A stretch of 58,051 bases of DNA, taken from NCBI GenBank assembly GCA_016209035.1, contig JACQWX010000015.1:1-58051 (forward strand), written 5' to 3'. Below, in pieces: positions 17,101 to 24,902 of the stretch. This stretch comes from Elusimicrobiota bacterium. GTDB taxonomy: Bacteria > Elusimicrobiota > Elusimicrobia > UBA1565 > UBA9628. Positions within the stretch are counted from its first letter, which is position 1; the number at the start of each line of letters is the position of its first letter. Below the pieces are notes generated by a model, which worked only from the letters and a program-made list of their open reading frames with translations, had not been told where the DNA came from and did no database searches. The translations under genes and the position numbers were made by a program.

Positions 17101-17623
17101 CCTCGACAGCCGCTTCCGAGACCTTCAGATCGAAGGGGAGGGCGGCCGCCGCGGTCGCCCCGCCTTGCGGAACTGTCCCTTCCCGTGAGTGATAGGAAGA
17201 AGACGATGGGGTCATGAGGTCCGAGAAGTTGAAGGTCCCGTCCTTGCGGCGCAGGATCTGGACCTTCACTCCAGCGGCCTTGAACCGGTCGACGACCACG
17301 CTGCGGTGGAGGAGAGGCGCGAGCTTGAGCCTGAGCTGGAACGAATCCGCGCTGACGAAGCGCCCAGCCTTGAAGTCGGGCTTCTCCGACACCGAAATGC
17401 CCTTCACCACCAGCCCGCTCAAGATCCCGAGATCGACGGACTGGAGCCTGACTTCGCGGTTGAGATGGCGGCGCGACTGGGTGAGGATGATCTCCCTGAC
17501 CTTGTCCGGCGGGAGGTATTTCTTGAGGGCCACGCTGAGCGCGGCGATCACGATGACCGCCAGCACGGCCAGCGCGGCCGCGATCTTCAAGAGCAGCCCG
17601 AGTCTTCTCTTCATGGCGGCCAT
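14156..17623 (-). CDS. AsmA-family protein
   Basis: 1155 residues. An N-terminal transmembrane helix (LLKIAAALAVLAVIVIAALSVAL) is followed by the AsmA N-terminal signature (LNREVRLQSVDLGILSGLVV, VDRFKAAGVKVQILRRKDGT, FNFSDLM). The body is a long array of beta-rich repeats in which KFGKVTVSGTA-like strands recur, and the C-terminal part ends with the AsmA_2-like region (LQGTIDLPGQTVDLWVGGGK). Such proteins are inner-membrane anchored bridges proposed to move phospholipid to the outer membrane. Two in-frame ATGs (17623 and 17614) follow GGAGGGG; I chose the first. It supports a diderm envelope. Confidence 0.82.
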   Translation of the reverse strand: MAAMKRRLGLLLKIAAALAVLAVIVIAALSVALKKYLPPDKVREIILTQSRRHLNREVRLQSVDLGILSGLVVKGISVSEKPDFKAGRFVSADSFQLRLKLAPLLHRSVVVDRFKAAGVKVQILRRKDGTFNFSDLMTPSSSSYHSREGTVPQGGATAAAALPFDLKVSEAAVEDAEITYADAALGAKATVSRLNAAAWDLSLSEPFEADVSLALSAQYGGKTCDAKLEWKGRANYADGKLAKMSVSSKKLAAEYAGVTLRAVGQGKNFSAPSLDIRAEVGLKGATAVELNLANAHLSSLKPEPLPDFKGEIDLVSKGFDTGGLQSLGVPKVKVPEAMLRLSGSFEGGDLKIESLVVRVPPMARVDGKGTLLKALSDKPRMRGDLTLSLDTPEFRLSDLPAEVQPYLKRIPAGLIVPAVKVQGRVALEGDTATISPTEIQTKFGKVTVSGTARQPLSPKRHIDASAAMSLAFPEIKTADLPVALPASVPKGLVLPAAKIEGKASLKGETLTLEGFKVATRFGQVAVTGTVDKLLALSPEPSLDVSLKVPETKLSDLPIQLSTAFPPGLTLPGVEAEGSVTVADDAARLRDFSVSVAKFGKVTVSGTVAKLSSGKPSLDVEAKLDMRIAGLTTSDIPYPIPNVGPKVPIPDMDISGKVRVSGEDAFIDGITLKAKDTSLTLSGTAKNALAGKIDPEFQLAGRVRLPAFKSADVPLPGVPKDLDVPASETELHLRVTPDAIRHSSVSFSMAGSKIAMEFFTERKVKLSLLDWSKMDWRQWYFYVKVSTVQVSLASLANISPATKEYNLSGRFHGQISKLYGQLGAMSIDKLKGYLVFQKVGLKLYGLTIADFTGEMNADEDEIRIAKFAGGKLEPMEGKVGGERFTLWLGVKDYLTMNPKVDMEGEFGYVDLAKFLEAKKQFMAKRASLQAAAATEAAKSTETASSKGKLDLKSSIVVRQLDHQNLNLNDIYLKTDLVDITPELADISGTADLYVGIPVKIPGNESKVDPCATSGGKVNNLIQFLRSEPSLRALAGPVSSVNTIAALVPGLPGINTMDFWFVDTRTTFKKGVLTISGTSPAYNKGFVCSNKTGAALQGTIDLPGQTVDLWVGGGKGGKLGATVHATGSMDDPKTNVSLGGEVCPKDHPYCVRQKAQR

Positions 17624-17648
17624 GCCCCTCCGATGGACATGATATTAA

Positions 17649-17677
17649 ATTGGCGTCAGTTGTTTCCTAAAGTTGCC
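17649..17677. repeat. REP-like element, copy 1
   Basis: This is a 29-bp unit whose core is TTGGCGTCAGTTGTTTCC. A second direct copy, with one substitution and one deletion, is at 18128-18155, and an inverted copy is at 18165-18198. The copies flank the CBS-domain gene. Confidence 0.7.
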
Positions 17678-17680
17678 ATG

Positions 17681-17708
17681 TTAACATTCCACCCAAATAT
17701 TCTACTAT
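17681..17708 (+). promoter_or_regulatory. Promoter of the CBS-domain gene
   Basis: TTAACA (17681-17686) and TACTAT (17703-17708) are spaced 16 bp. The ATG at 17716 is only 7 nt beyond the -10, predicting a leaderless or nearly leaderless mRNA. Confidence 0.55.
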
Positions 17709-17715
17709 CTAAGGG

Positions 17716-18123
17716 ATGGAAACAGCGACCAAGCTCATGAAGCGCAAACTCGCCTGCGTCCCGCCCAAGGCGAGCGTGGCCGAGGCGGCCCGGGTGATGA
17801 AGAAATGCAGGACCGGCTCGGTGTTCGTCGGTTCGCTCCCGAGGCCGGAGGGCATCTTCACCGAGCGCGACCTGGTCCGCAAGGTCGTGGCCGAGGGGCT
17901 CGATCCCAACAACATCGCGGTCGAGGCGGTCATGACTCGCAAGCTCGTCACGGCGGACTGCTCCGAGTCCCTCCAGAAGGTCTTCGCTTCCCTGGCGAAA
18001 GGGCATTTCCGGCACCTCCCCATCACGGACAAGGGCGACGTGGTGGGCATCGTGTCCCTGACCGACCTGGTCGAGGTCTTCAAGGAGATGGCGGCGGACG
18101 AGAGCTTCTTGGGAGGATTCTGA
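17716..18123 (+). CDS. Tandem CBS-domain protein
   Basis: 135 residues consisting of two CBS motifs: LMKRKLACVPPKASVAEAAR to GIFTERDLVRKVV (first), and VMTRKLVTADCSESLQKVFA to VVGIVSLTDLVEVFKEM (second). Such Bateman modules bind adenine nucleotides and act as energy or ligand sensors, often in trans when stand-alone. No partner is adjacent in the same direction. The gene is flanked by REP-like repeats on both sides and has its own promoter. Confidence 0.85.
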   Translation: METATKLMKRKLACVPPKASVAEAARVMKKCRTGSVFVGSLPRPEGIFTERDLVRKVVAEGLDPNNIAVEAVMTRKLVTADCSESLQKVFASLAKGHFRHLPITDKGDVVGIVSLTDLVEVFKEMAADESFLGGF

Positions 18124-18127
18124 TAAG

Positions 18128-18198
18128 ATTGGCGTCAGTTGTTCCCTAAGTTGCCTTCCGCGGGTGTCAACATGGAAACTTGGGAAACAACTGACACC
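18128..18198. terminator. Hairpin made of inverted REP-like copies between convergent genes
   Basis: Copy 2 (18128-18155) and an inverted copy 3 (18165-18198) face each other. GGCGTCAGTTGTT pairs with AACAACTGACACC, tolerating one G:U-type position, with a roughly 30-nt interior containing further partial pairing. It lies between the stops of the CBS gene and the HD-type gene, where a bidirectional terminator or BIME would be expected. Confidence 0.6.
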
Positions 18199-19718
18199 TA
18201 AATGGTGTAGCTGAGCAGGTAGTCCTTCTTCTTCTCAATCAAGGCCGGGATGTCGAGCCCCCCTGTAGGCTGAAGATTGCGGACCACGCTCCGCTTGAAG
18301 CCCAGGCCCGAATCCTCGAGTTCCGAGGTGTCCACGATGACGGGCTCGGGCTCCTGGGCTGCAAGCCCAGGGGGCTCCGAGATCCCGGCAGGCTCCGGCG
18401 CGGGCCGCACCAAGGCCGGGAAGCGGTCGGGCTCATCGAACATGTAGACCTTGGGCCTGGCGGGGTTTGACAGGTTGGGCCTGACCACGATCCCGCGCTT
18501 GCCGTCGTCAAGCTGGACGAGACTCCCCACCGGATGGAATCCCACGCAGTTGACCAGGAGCTTCACGATGGCCGGTTCGAACCGAGCCCCGCGGCGCGAC
18601 ATGATGGCGGCCAGGATGCGGTCGGGCCTGGCCTTCTTCCAGTAGTACCGGTCGCCCAGCATCCCCAGGTCGTAGACGTCCGCGATGTCCACGATCCGGA
18701 GGTAGGCGTCGGGGACATACCCCGGAGGCGCCGTTTTCTCCGGGGTCAAGGCGATCCTCGGCGCGACGCCGTGGTGATGGGCGGCCAGGAGCGCCGTCTG
18801 AGCGGAGACATCCTCATGACGCGACAGGAGCAGGAATCCCCAGTCCGTATGCTGGCGCGCGGTCTGCCGTTCCGGCGGGCTCAAGGGCGTGTGATCCTGG
18901 GTCCACTCGGCGGGGATGGTCACGCGGCCCATGTCGTGCAGGAAGGCGGACATCACCATGGTGGTCATCTGGCCGGAGTTGAGCCGCTGGAGGTCCCCCA
19001 TGGCGCAAGAGAGGATCGCGACATTGACGCTGTGGCACAGGTGCGGTTCCAGGCCCCTTCCGAGATAGGGGAGGAGCAGGTAGGGCTCGCAGCCCTTGTT
19101 GCGCATGGTCGCCGCCATGTCGTCGACGAAGCGGTAGAGGGGCTTCAAGTCGGCGTCGGGCCCGGATTTAAGCGCATCCTGGGCGCTGCGCAGGGTCTCG
19201 ACGGCCCGGAGGTACCAATCGTAGAGGGTCTTGCGCTTGCCCGCCTTGGACTTGCTGGCGATGTCGTCGACCTCGGCCTCGACGATGTGGATGGTCTTGA
19301 CGCCCTTCGCCGCGAGTTGCTCGGCGGGCATGACGCCGGAGGGCTTCATGGCCTCGGCGTTGAGGATCTGGAAGAGGACCGTCAGGTCTTCGAGCGAGAC
19401 GCCCCGCGTCAAAGTCAGGTACTTGACGCGGCAGCGGGCGAATCGGTCCACCAGCATCTGGTTGTTCACCGTCTCCTCGATGGACATGGAGCCCTCGATG
19501 TAGAGCAGCTCGTCCATGAACCCGAAGCCCACGTCCTCAGCCTCCTCCAGGATGGGGCCCAGGGTCTCGATCAGGCGCTTCAGGGCGCCGACGACCTCGC
19601 TGTGGTTGGGAGGATAGAGACGGATGTTGTTGAAGCCGAAGTTCATGATCCTGAGCGCCTCGATCATCTGGTTCCAGCGGATGTTCTCGGCGCGGGACTT
19701 CCTGATCTTCCGGGCCAT
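18198..19718 (-). CDS. HD-domain protein (degenerate HD-GYP type)
   Basis: 506 residues. The N-terminal ~150 residues (FNNIRLYPPNHSEVVGALKR, LLYIEGSMSIEETVNN) resemble the N-terminal domain of the adjacent HEAT protein. The HD region follows: HLCHSVNVAILSCAMG, AFLHDMGRVTIP, RQHTDWGFLLLSRH, AAHHHGVAP and AYLRIVDIADVYD. The HD metal ligands are present, but the HHExxDGxGYP signature of cyclic-di-GMP phosphodiesterases is not, so c-di-GMP hydrolysis is doubtful. The C-terminal ~100 residues are Pro/Glu-rich. It overlaps the HEAT gene by one base, suggesting coupling. Confidence 0.75.
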   Translation of the reverse strand: MARKIRKSRAENIRWNQMIEALRIMNFGFNNIRLYPPNHSEVVGALKRLIETLGPILEEAEDVGFGFMDELLYIEGSMSIEETVNNQMLVDRFARCRVKYLTLTRGVSLEDLTVLFQILNAEAMKPSGVMPAEQLAAKGVKTIHIVEAEVDDIASKSKAGKRKTLYDWYLRAVETLRSAQDALKSGPDADLKPLYRFVDDMAATMRNKGCEPYLLLPYLGRGLEPHLCHSVNVAILSCAMGDLQRLNSGQMTTMVMSAFLHDMGRVTIPAEWTQDHTPLSPPERQTARQHTDWGFLLLSRHEDVSAQTALLAAHHHGVAPRIALTPEKTAPPGYVPDAYLRIVDIADVYDLGMLGDRYYWKKARPDRILAAIMSRRGARFEPAIVKLLVNCVGFHPVGSLVQLDDGKRGIVVRPNLSNPARPKVYMFDEPDRFPALVRPAPEPAGISEPPGLAAQEPEPVIVDTSELEDSGLGFKRSVVRNLQPTGGLDIPALIEKKKDYLLSYTI

Positions 19719-21535
19719 CAGGCGTGGCCCCCCTTGCGCATGGTCTCGAGCGCAACCTTGGCCGCCAGGCGCAGCTCCTTGTTCAACCCCGTGAAGATCT
19801 CGTACCAGGTGCGCCGGGCCGTCTCCTTGAGGAAGCGGATGACCTCCGGGCCGGGGAACCTGCCCAGGGCCCTGACCAGGGCGACCTTGGTCTCGTAGTC
19901 CGGCGCCTTGGGGTAGGCCTCGAGCAGCCGCTTGTCGACTCCCGGCGCGCGCAGCAGCGAGAGCGCGATCACGGCCTTGGCCGTCTCCTCGCGGTGCGGG
20001 GTCTCGGCGATGAAGCGCGCCATGCCGTCGGCCGCGTCCGGGCCGCCGAACTTGGTGAGGAACTTCATCGCGGCCTCCCGGGCCTTGGCATGGGAGTGCA
20101 TCAGCACGGGCGCGACCTGTTTGGCCGCCTCGGGCCTGCCGATCTCGGTGACGATGCCGATGACATTGGAGACCAGGAACCAGTCATCGTCGGCAAGGGC
20201 CTTGAGCAGGTGCTCGAAGCCCATGCTCCGGCCCACCACGGCCAGCAGGGTGCAAAAGCGCGCCCTGAGGTCCTTGTCGGAGAGGCGCCTGAGATCCTCG
20301 AGCAGGAGAGGCATGAGCTCCTCTCCCAGGAACAGGCAGAAGTCCGCGACCTTGCGCACGACCTCGGCGCTCGACATCGGCACGGTCCCCAGATGCGCCG
20401 CGAAGTGCTCCGCGAAGACCGGGCCCACGACCTTGTCTTGCACCTGGTTCTTGAAGTCCGCGAACAGCTTGGCCGTGCACGGGTCGGTCTCCATGGCGCG
20501 CCAGCGGTCGAACTCGTTGAGCAGGATGTCCACGCGGCCGTCGCGGGAGAGCTCCCGGAGGAGCCGGACGTAGCTCGCGACCGCGTACTTGGGCTGGCTC
20601 GGCGCCGCCGGAGCGTCCAGGATGCGGTGGACCTCGTCGAGCGCCCAGACCATGGACTCCTTGTGCTCGTGTACGCGGTGGTAGTGGATGCGCTCGAGGT
20701 CGTGGTCGTCGCAGGCCGCGACCCAGGATGCCAAGACGTGCTTGGACCACGCCGGGATCGCCTCCTTCGAGGCCCTGCGGCCGCGGACCTTGGGCTTCCA
20801 GGCCATCAGGCTGCGGAACTCGGCGAAGCGGGCCTTGATCCTGGGGTCATAGAGCGGCCACGGCATGGCCTCCTCGAACCTCTCGAGCGAGACCTCCTTG
20901 TAGAGCAGGCGGTCGATGAGGCCCGTGACGGTCTCGGCTTCCTTGCCTCGCAGGTCCTCGCTCTGGTGCAGCAGGAGCGTCAGGAAATCAGGCAGGGTCC
21001 GGGCCTTGAGGAAGGCGGCGAGCTGGTCTTCGGTCAGCTCGCCGGGCTTCTGATCCTTCTCCTCGGTCTCGCCCGTGGAGACGAAGGTCAGGATGAAGCT
21101 GAATTGCAGGCCCTCGATGCGGGTGCTCTGCAGGGCCTTCTGCAGGTCGCTCAAGGTGTTCTTCTCGTCCACCTTGGACGTGAGGACCCGGAAGAGATCG
21201 CACATCCCGCCCTGGGTTATGCGGTTCGTGAAGAGCACGCCTCCCACGCCCAGGGTGTGGAGCGCGGTGGCGAAGGCCGTCACCTCGCCCCCTTCCGGCA
21301 GCGGGATCTCCTCGACCCGCACGGTCTTGGACTTGACCTCCAAGGTCAGGGTCTGCTCGCCGCCCAGGGTCTTCTGCAGCATGGCGAGCATGCGGTCGGC
21401 GATCTGGAGGACCATCGTATGCCCGGGGTTGTAAAGGACGCTCGTCTTGGCGCTCGTCATCAGCGCGGTCAAGAAGCCCTGGACCGCGGTCTTCTTGCGG
21501 TTGAGCTCGGCGGCGGAATCGACGGTCTCGGGCAT
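19718..21535 (-). CDS. HEAT-repeat protein
   Basis: 605 residues. Residues about 15-145 (KTSVLYNPGHTMVLQIADRM, then GGEVTAFATALHTLGVGGVL) look like a paralogue of the first domain of the downstream HD protein. The middle is helical, and the C-terminal ~200 residues contain HEAT-like helical pairs (VSNVIGIVTEIGRPEAAKQV, ALVRALGRFPGPEVIRFLKE). No enzymatic motif is visible. The pairing and shared domain suggest the two proteins interact in one signalling or scaffold complex. OmpA precedes it 20 bp upstream on the same strand. Confidence 0.7.
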   Translation of the reverse strand: MPETVDSAAELNRKKTAVQGFLTALMTSAKTSVLYNPGHTMVLQIADRMLAMLQKTLGGEQTLTLEVKSKTVRVEEIPLPEGGEVTAFATALHTLGVGGVLFTNRITQGGMCDLFRVLTSKVDEKNTLSDLQKALQSTRIEGLQFSFILTFVSTGETEEKDQKPGELTEDQLAAFLKARTLPDFLTLLLHQSEDLRGKEAETVTGLIDRLLYKEVSLERFEEAMPWPLYDPRIKARFAEFRSLMAWKPKVRGRRASKEAIPAWSKHVLASWVAACDDHDLERIHYHRVHEHKESMVWALDEVHRILDAPAAPSQPKYAVASYVRLLRELSRDGRVDILLNEFDRWRAMETDPCTAKLFADFKNQVQDKVVGPVFAEHFAAHLGTVPMSSAEVVRKVADFCLFLGEELMPLLLEDLRRLSDKDLRARFCTLLAVVGRSMGFEHLLKALADDDWFLVSNVIGIVTEIGRPEAAKQVAPVLMHSHAKAREAAMKFLTKFGGPDAADGMARFIAETPHREETAKAVIALSLLRAPGVDKRLLEAYPKAPDYETKVALVRALGRFPGPEVIRFLKETARRTWYEIFTGLNKELRLAAKVALETMRKGGHA

Positions 21536-21555
21536 CGCCGCGGGCGGCTAGGGCC

Positions 21556-22563
21556 CTACTCCTTCGGCACCAAGACGATCTCGATGCGCCGGTTGAGCGC
21601 CTTGTTCTCGGGCTTGTCGTTCCGGGCGACGGGCCTGAACTCGCCGTACCCCGCGGCCACCAGGCGCATGGGGTCGAGCAAGGCCTTCTCCTGCAGGTAG
21701 CGGGCCACGGCCGTGGCCCGCGCGGTCGAGAGCTCCCAGTTGGTCGGGAACCTGTTCTTGAGGTCGCCGCCGATGGGCACGTTGTCCGTGTGCCCCTCGA
21801 TGCGGATGTCCTTGTCCGCGACGCTCTTGATGGCCTTGGCGATGTTTTCGAGGACCTTCCTGCCGTTGGGCTTGACCGAGGCCTCGCCGGAGTCGAAGAG
21901 GATGCGGTCCACCATGTTCACGGTGAGCTTGCCTTTGAGCTGGGTGAGCTGGACCTCGCCGGCCGCGATCTCGGCCTTGAGGCCCGCGGCCAGGGACTCG
22001 TAGCTGCCTTTGACCCTGGCCACCTCTTCTTCCTTGGCCTTCTCCAGGGCAACCTTCTCCGCCAGGGCCGCGCCGAGCTTCCGCTGCAAGGCCGAGACCT
22101 CAGCCTCCCTGGAGGCCTTCACCGAGGCCAGCTCGTTGGCCGTGTTCGACAGCTTCTTCGCGAGTTCGTCCTTGTCCTTCGAGAGGTCGGAGACCTTCTT
22201 GGTCAACTCCCCTTTGTTGGCTTCCAGCGAGATCCGCAGGTCCTTGTTGGAGTCCTCCAGGGTGGCGACGCGCGCCTTGACCGACGCGAGCTCCTCGGTG
22301 GCGCCCTTGAGCTTGGCCTGGGAGTCGCTCAGCTGGTCCGCGAACTGCCGGGAGGCGGTCGTGTGCTCCGTCTTGGAGGCGTCCATCTGCTGGCGCAGAC
22401 CGTCGGCGTCCTTCTTGGAGGTCTGGAGCTGGTCCTCGAGTCCCGCGGCCTTGGTCTTCTGAGCCTGGGCCTCGGTCTCCAACGCCTTGTATTTCCCGGC
22501 GGTCACGCACCCGCCCAGGAAGATCGACGCCGCGACCAAGAGCACGCCCTTTCTCATAGACAT
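21556..22563 (-). CDS. OmpA-family peptidoglycan-binding lipoprotein
   Basis: 335 residues. The N-terminus has a lipoprotein signal ending in the lipobox FLGGC (Cys about residue 19). Residues 30-210 form a long coiled coil rich in Lys, Glu, Ala and Leu. Residues about 220-335 are the OmpA C-terminal domain: LFDSGEASVKPNGRKVLENI, IRIEGHTDNVPIGG, WELSTARATAVARYL and NRRIEIVLVP, including the Asp and Arg that bind diaminopimelate. It would tether the outer membrane to the wall. An AAGGAGA Shine-Dalgarno and a TATTAT/TATAAG -10 lie just upstream. Confidence 0.88.
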   Translation of the reverse strand: MSMRKGVLLVAASIFLGGCVTAGKYKALETEAQAQKTKAAGLEDQLQTSKKDADGLRQQMDASKTEHTTASRQFADQLSDSQAKLKGATEELASVKARVATLEDSNKDLRISLEANKGELTKKVSDLSKDKDELAKKLSNTANELASVKASREAEVSALQRKLGAALAEKVALEKAKEEEVARVKGSYESLAAGLKAEIAAGEVQLTQLKGKLTVNMVDRILFDSGEASVKPNGRKVLENIAKAIKSVADKDIRIEGHTDNVPIGGDLKNRFPTNWELSTARATAVARYLQEKALLDPMRLVAAGYGEFRPVARNDKPENKALNRRIEIVLVPKE

Positions 22564-22693
22564 CGTTTCTCCTTATAATAGAACGAAAAGCAAATCCCAG
22601 CCCGGCTCCAGCAGGGAGTCCCGGCCGAATATGCTGAGAATACCAATATGCCTTTCCGCATGCAACCCGGGCCCGGGCGTGCCTCGTATGCCG

Positions 22694-22710
22694 ACCGCGT
22701 TACGCGGTCG
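22694..22710. terminator. Small hairpin downstream of the toxin gene
   Basis: GACCGCG (22694-22700) is inverted as CGCGGTC (22704-22710) with a 3-nt loop. It lies 30 bp downstream of the toxin stop, in the 176-bp gap before OmpA. There is no T-run. Confidence 0.4.
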
Positions 22711-22739
22711 CTCCTCTTCGCGCGGGAGATTAGACGCGC

Positions 22740-23003
22740 TTACTCATAGTGTGTCCACATTCGGATGACTTTGACAGTCTTGATTGCGGGCAGGACCTCA
22801 TAGACCAGCCGATGTTGGATATTGATTCGACGAGAAAACGCCCCGGACAAGTCGCCCGCCAATTTCTCGAATGGGGGCGGGCTCTTGAATGGATTCGTTT
22901 GGAGGATTCTTAGGATGGCCTCGGCCTTGGGCTTAAGCCCAGAGGCGCCTAATTTCTTGGCGTCCTTTTGCGCTTGCCTCGTGAAAACGAGTTGCCAGAT
23001 CAC
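22740..23003 (-). CDS. YoeB/Txe-family toxin
   Basis: 87 residues from a GTG at 23001-23003 that overlaps the antitoxin stop; an upstream ATG at 23024 lies within the antitoxin gene and is less likely. The sequence follows the YoeB pattern: WQLVFTRQAQKDAKKL, PPPFEKLAGDLSGAFSRRIN, QHRLVYEVLP and a terminal WTHYE. These carry the Glu, Arg and His positions used for ribosome-dependent mRNA cleavage. It pairs with the antitoxin upstream in the standard antitoxin-toxin order. Confidence 0.85.
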   Translation of the reverse strand: MIWQLVFTRQAQKDAKKLGASGLKPKAEAILRILQTNPFKSPPPFEKLAGDLSGAFSRRINIQHRLVYEVLPAIKTVKVIRMWTHYE

Positions 23004-23242
23004 CAGACGAGTCTCTTGGCGCACTTCTTGATGGGAGTTTTGAGGCCTTCTCGAATCGACTCGCGCATTCCGGGAATTGAGAGCAAGTAGAGTGTTTCTT
23101 GGATGGACCGCCAGTCCTCCTCCGCTATGAGCACCGCGCTACAACGCCGGCCAGTGATTTGAACCGGCTCATGCGATTCCGCGGTCTGATCCAATAGCTT
23201 ATAGAGGCGGGCTCTGGCGGCGCTTGCAGTCAGGGTGGTCAT
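23000..23242 (-). CDS. YefM/Phd-family antitoxin
   Basis: 80 residues from the ATG at 23242; a longer frame from 23272 would start inside the operator. The N-terminus (MTTLTASAARARLYKLLDQT) is the Phd/YefM dimerisation and DNA-binding fold, followed by VQITGRRCSAVLIAEEDWRS and a flexible C-terminal tail that would neutralise the toxin. Translationally coupled to the toxin by overlap. A palindrome at its promoter is the probable autoregulatory operator. Confidence 0.85.
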   Translation of the reverse strand: MTTLTASAARARLYKLLDQTAESHEPVQITGRRCSAVLIAEEDWRSIQETLYLLSIPGMRESIREGLKTPIKKCAKRLVW

Positions 23243-23257
23243 ATTGTGGTTTCCACT

Positions 23258-23289
23258 ATAAGCGTACCACAAAGCGTACGCTTTGTCAA
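23258..23289 (-). promoter_or_regulatory. Toxin-antitoxin promoter with palindromic operator
   Basis: TTGACA on the minus strand (23284-23289) overlaps the 16-bp perfect palindrome CAAAGCGTACGCTTTG (23270-23285). A half-site AAGCGTAC recurs at 23260-23267. The promoter also overlaps the stop codon of the upstream TPR gene. Autorepression by the antitoxin complex is the obvious reading. Confidence 0.65.
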
Positions 23290-24902
23290 GGGCTGGGACG
23301 GGTCAGCGCCAGGCAGCGCTCGTAGTGGCGGCCGGCCTGGTCGAGCCTGCCCAGTTCCAGGAGCGCGCCCGCCAGGTTCTGGTGGGTGTCGGCCGAGCGC
23401 GGGTCGAGGGCGAGGGCCTTCGTGAAGTGATAGGCGGCGTCCTCGGGCCTGCCCAATTGGAAGAGGTCTGCGCCGAGGTTGTTGTGGTAGTGGACGAGGT
23501 CGGGCTTCACGGGCCCCAGCTGCTTGACGATCTGCTCGAGGTTGAACCGGGCCACGCCGTCGTCGGGGTGTCGGCGGAGCTGCTCCCTGAGATGCAGGAC
23601 CGCCTCTCCGTAGCGGTCCTTCTTCAGCAGGGCCGCGGCCAGGTTCGTGCGGCCGGGATGGGATGCTTCGTCGACGGCCAGGGTGTGGGTCCACAGGGAG
23701 ATGGAATCCTTCCAGACCTTGAGCTGGCGCGACGTCCGGACCGCCAGGCCCGCCAGGACCACGGCTGCCATCGCGAGGAGGGCGGTCCTTCCGGTCGAGC
23801 CGATACTACTCAGGCCGCGGGACAACGCCGCTCCAGCCGCCAGATAGAAAGCGGAGCACGCGAGGTACGCGTGGAGATCCTGAGCGAACACGGGACCAGG
23901 GCCTTTGAGCGCGAAAGGCGGGGCCACGGCAGCGAGGTAGCAGAGCCATACCGCCAGAGCTTCGGGCCAGGCGCGGCGCTTCGCCAGGAGACCGGCCGTG
24001 ACCAGGGTCGCCAAGCCCAGCGGCAGCCACGCGGAAGCCCCTCCCCCGGCGCATAGCTCCGAGAGCGGGATGAGGTCGAAGGGCCAGATGGTCTTCCAGG
24101 CGTAGAGCATGGCCGCGGACCCTGCCTCCGCGAGCCTGAGGTCCAGGCCGTAGCCGGCGCCCCGGACCTTGGCGTAGACGTTCGCGCCGACCACGGCTGC
24201 CGCCAAAGCGGCGAAGGCCCCGAGTTCAGCCCAGGTACGGCGTCCGGCCTTTCCGAAGCGCTGGAGCGGCCAGAGGCTCACCGCGGCCAGGACGACCGGG
24301 AGGCACACGCCTTTCCATCGGCACAGACCTGAGACGGCGAAGGAGGCGAGCGAGAAGCCGACCCATGAAAGCCGTCCGCGGCCTTCATGATCCGAGGCTT
24401 CAAGATAAAGCAGGAAGGCAAGGAGGAAGAAAAGCGTCCCCAGAAGGTCGGCCAAGCCCGTGGCCCAGGCCACGGCCTCGACCTGGAGCGGGTGGAGGCC
24501 GAACAAGAGGGCGGCGATCGCGGCGCCCAGCCAGGAACAGCGTCCTGGGCCGAAGAGCCGAAGGCCCACCAAGAACAATACGCCGGCGCCCGCGGCGTGC
24601 GTCGCAAGGCTGGCAAGATGGAAGCCTTTGGGGTCGAGTCCCTGCAGCCGGCGGATGGAGGCGTAGGCCAGCCAGCCCAGGGGCTGGTAGGCGCTCATGT
24701 AGTCGGTCGTGAACATCCATACGAGCGACCCCCAGCTCAGGTCATGGATGCCGGGGTTCTCGTGGATCATGGCCCGGTCGTCCCAGTTCACGAAGCCGTT
24801 GCGCGGGGAAGGCAGGTAGACCGCTGCGACGAGCAGGGCGATCCCGAGCGCCGCGGCCAGCGCGGGCAAGGCTCCGCGGCGGCTGGCGCGCGGAGGGCTC
24901 AA
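23286..24902 (-). CDS. GT-C-like membrane protein with C-terminal TPR repeats
   Basis: 538 residues. After an N-terminal helix, NGFVNWDDRAMIHENPGIHD gives the extracytoplasmic acidic motif seen in GT-C glycosyltransferases and TMTC/TPR proteins. About ten transmembrane helices follow to residue 390. The C-terminal 150 residues are TPR repeats (RTNLAAALLKKDRYGEAVLH, HNNLGADLFQLGRPEDAAYH, HQNLAGALLELGRLDQAGRH). Proteins of this layout are proposed to O-mannosylate exported proteins. The start overlaps the stop of the response regulator gene by four bases. Confidence 0.7.
   Translation of the reverse strand: MSPPRASRRGALPALAAALGIALLVAAVYLPSPRNGFVNWDDRAMIHENPGIHDLSWGSLVWMFTTDYMSAYQPLGWLAYASIRRLQGLDPKGFHLASLATHAAGAGVLFLVGLRLFGPGRCSWLGAAIAALLFGLHPLQVEAVAWATGLADLLGTLFFLLAFLLYLEASDHEGRGRLSWVGFSLASFAVSGLCRWKGVCLPVVLAAVSLWPLQRFGKAGRRTWAELGAFAALAAAVVGANVYAKVRGAGYGLDLRLAEAGSAAMLYAWKTIWPFDLIPLSELCAGGGASAWLPLGLATLVTAGLLAKRRAWPEALAVWLCYLAAVAPPFALKGPGPVFAQDLHAYLACSAFYLAAGAALSRGLSSIGSTGRTALLAMAAVVLAGLAVRTSRQLKVWKDSISLWTHTLAVDEASHPGRTNLAAALLKKDRYGEAVLHLREQLRRHPDDGVARFNLEQIVKQLGPVKPDLVHYHNNLGADLFQLGRPEDAAYHFTKALALDPRSADTHQNLAGALLELGRLDQAGRHYERCLALTRPSP

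Noticed and set aside
18198..19718. Active cyclic-di-GMP phosphodiesterase
   Set aside because: The HHExxDGxGYP signature is absent, so I call it only a degenerate HD-GYP protein.
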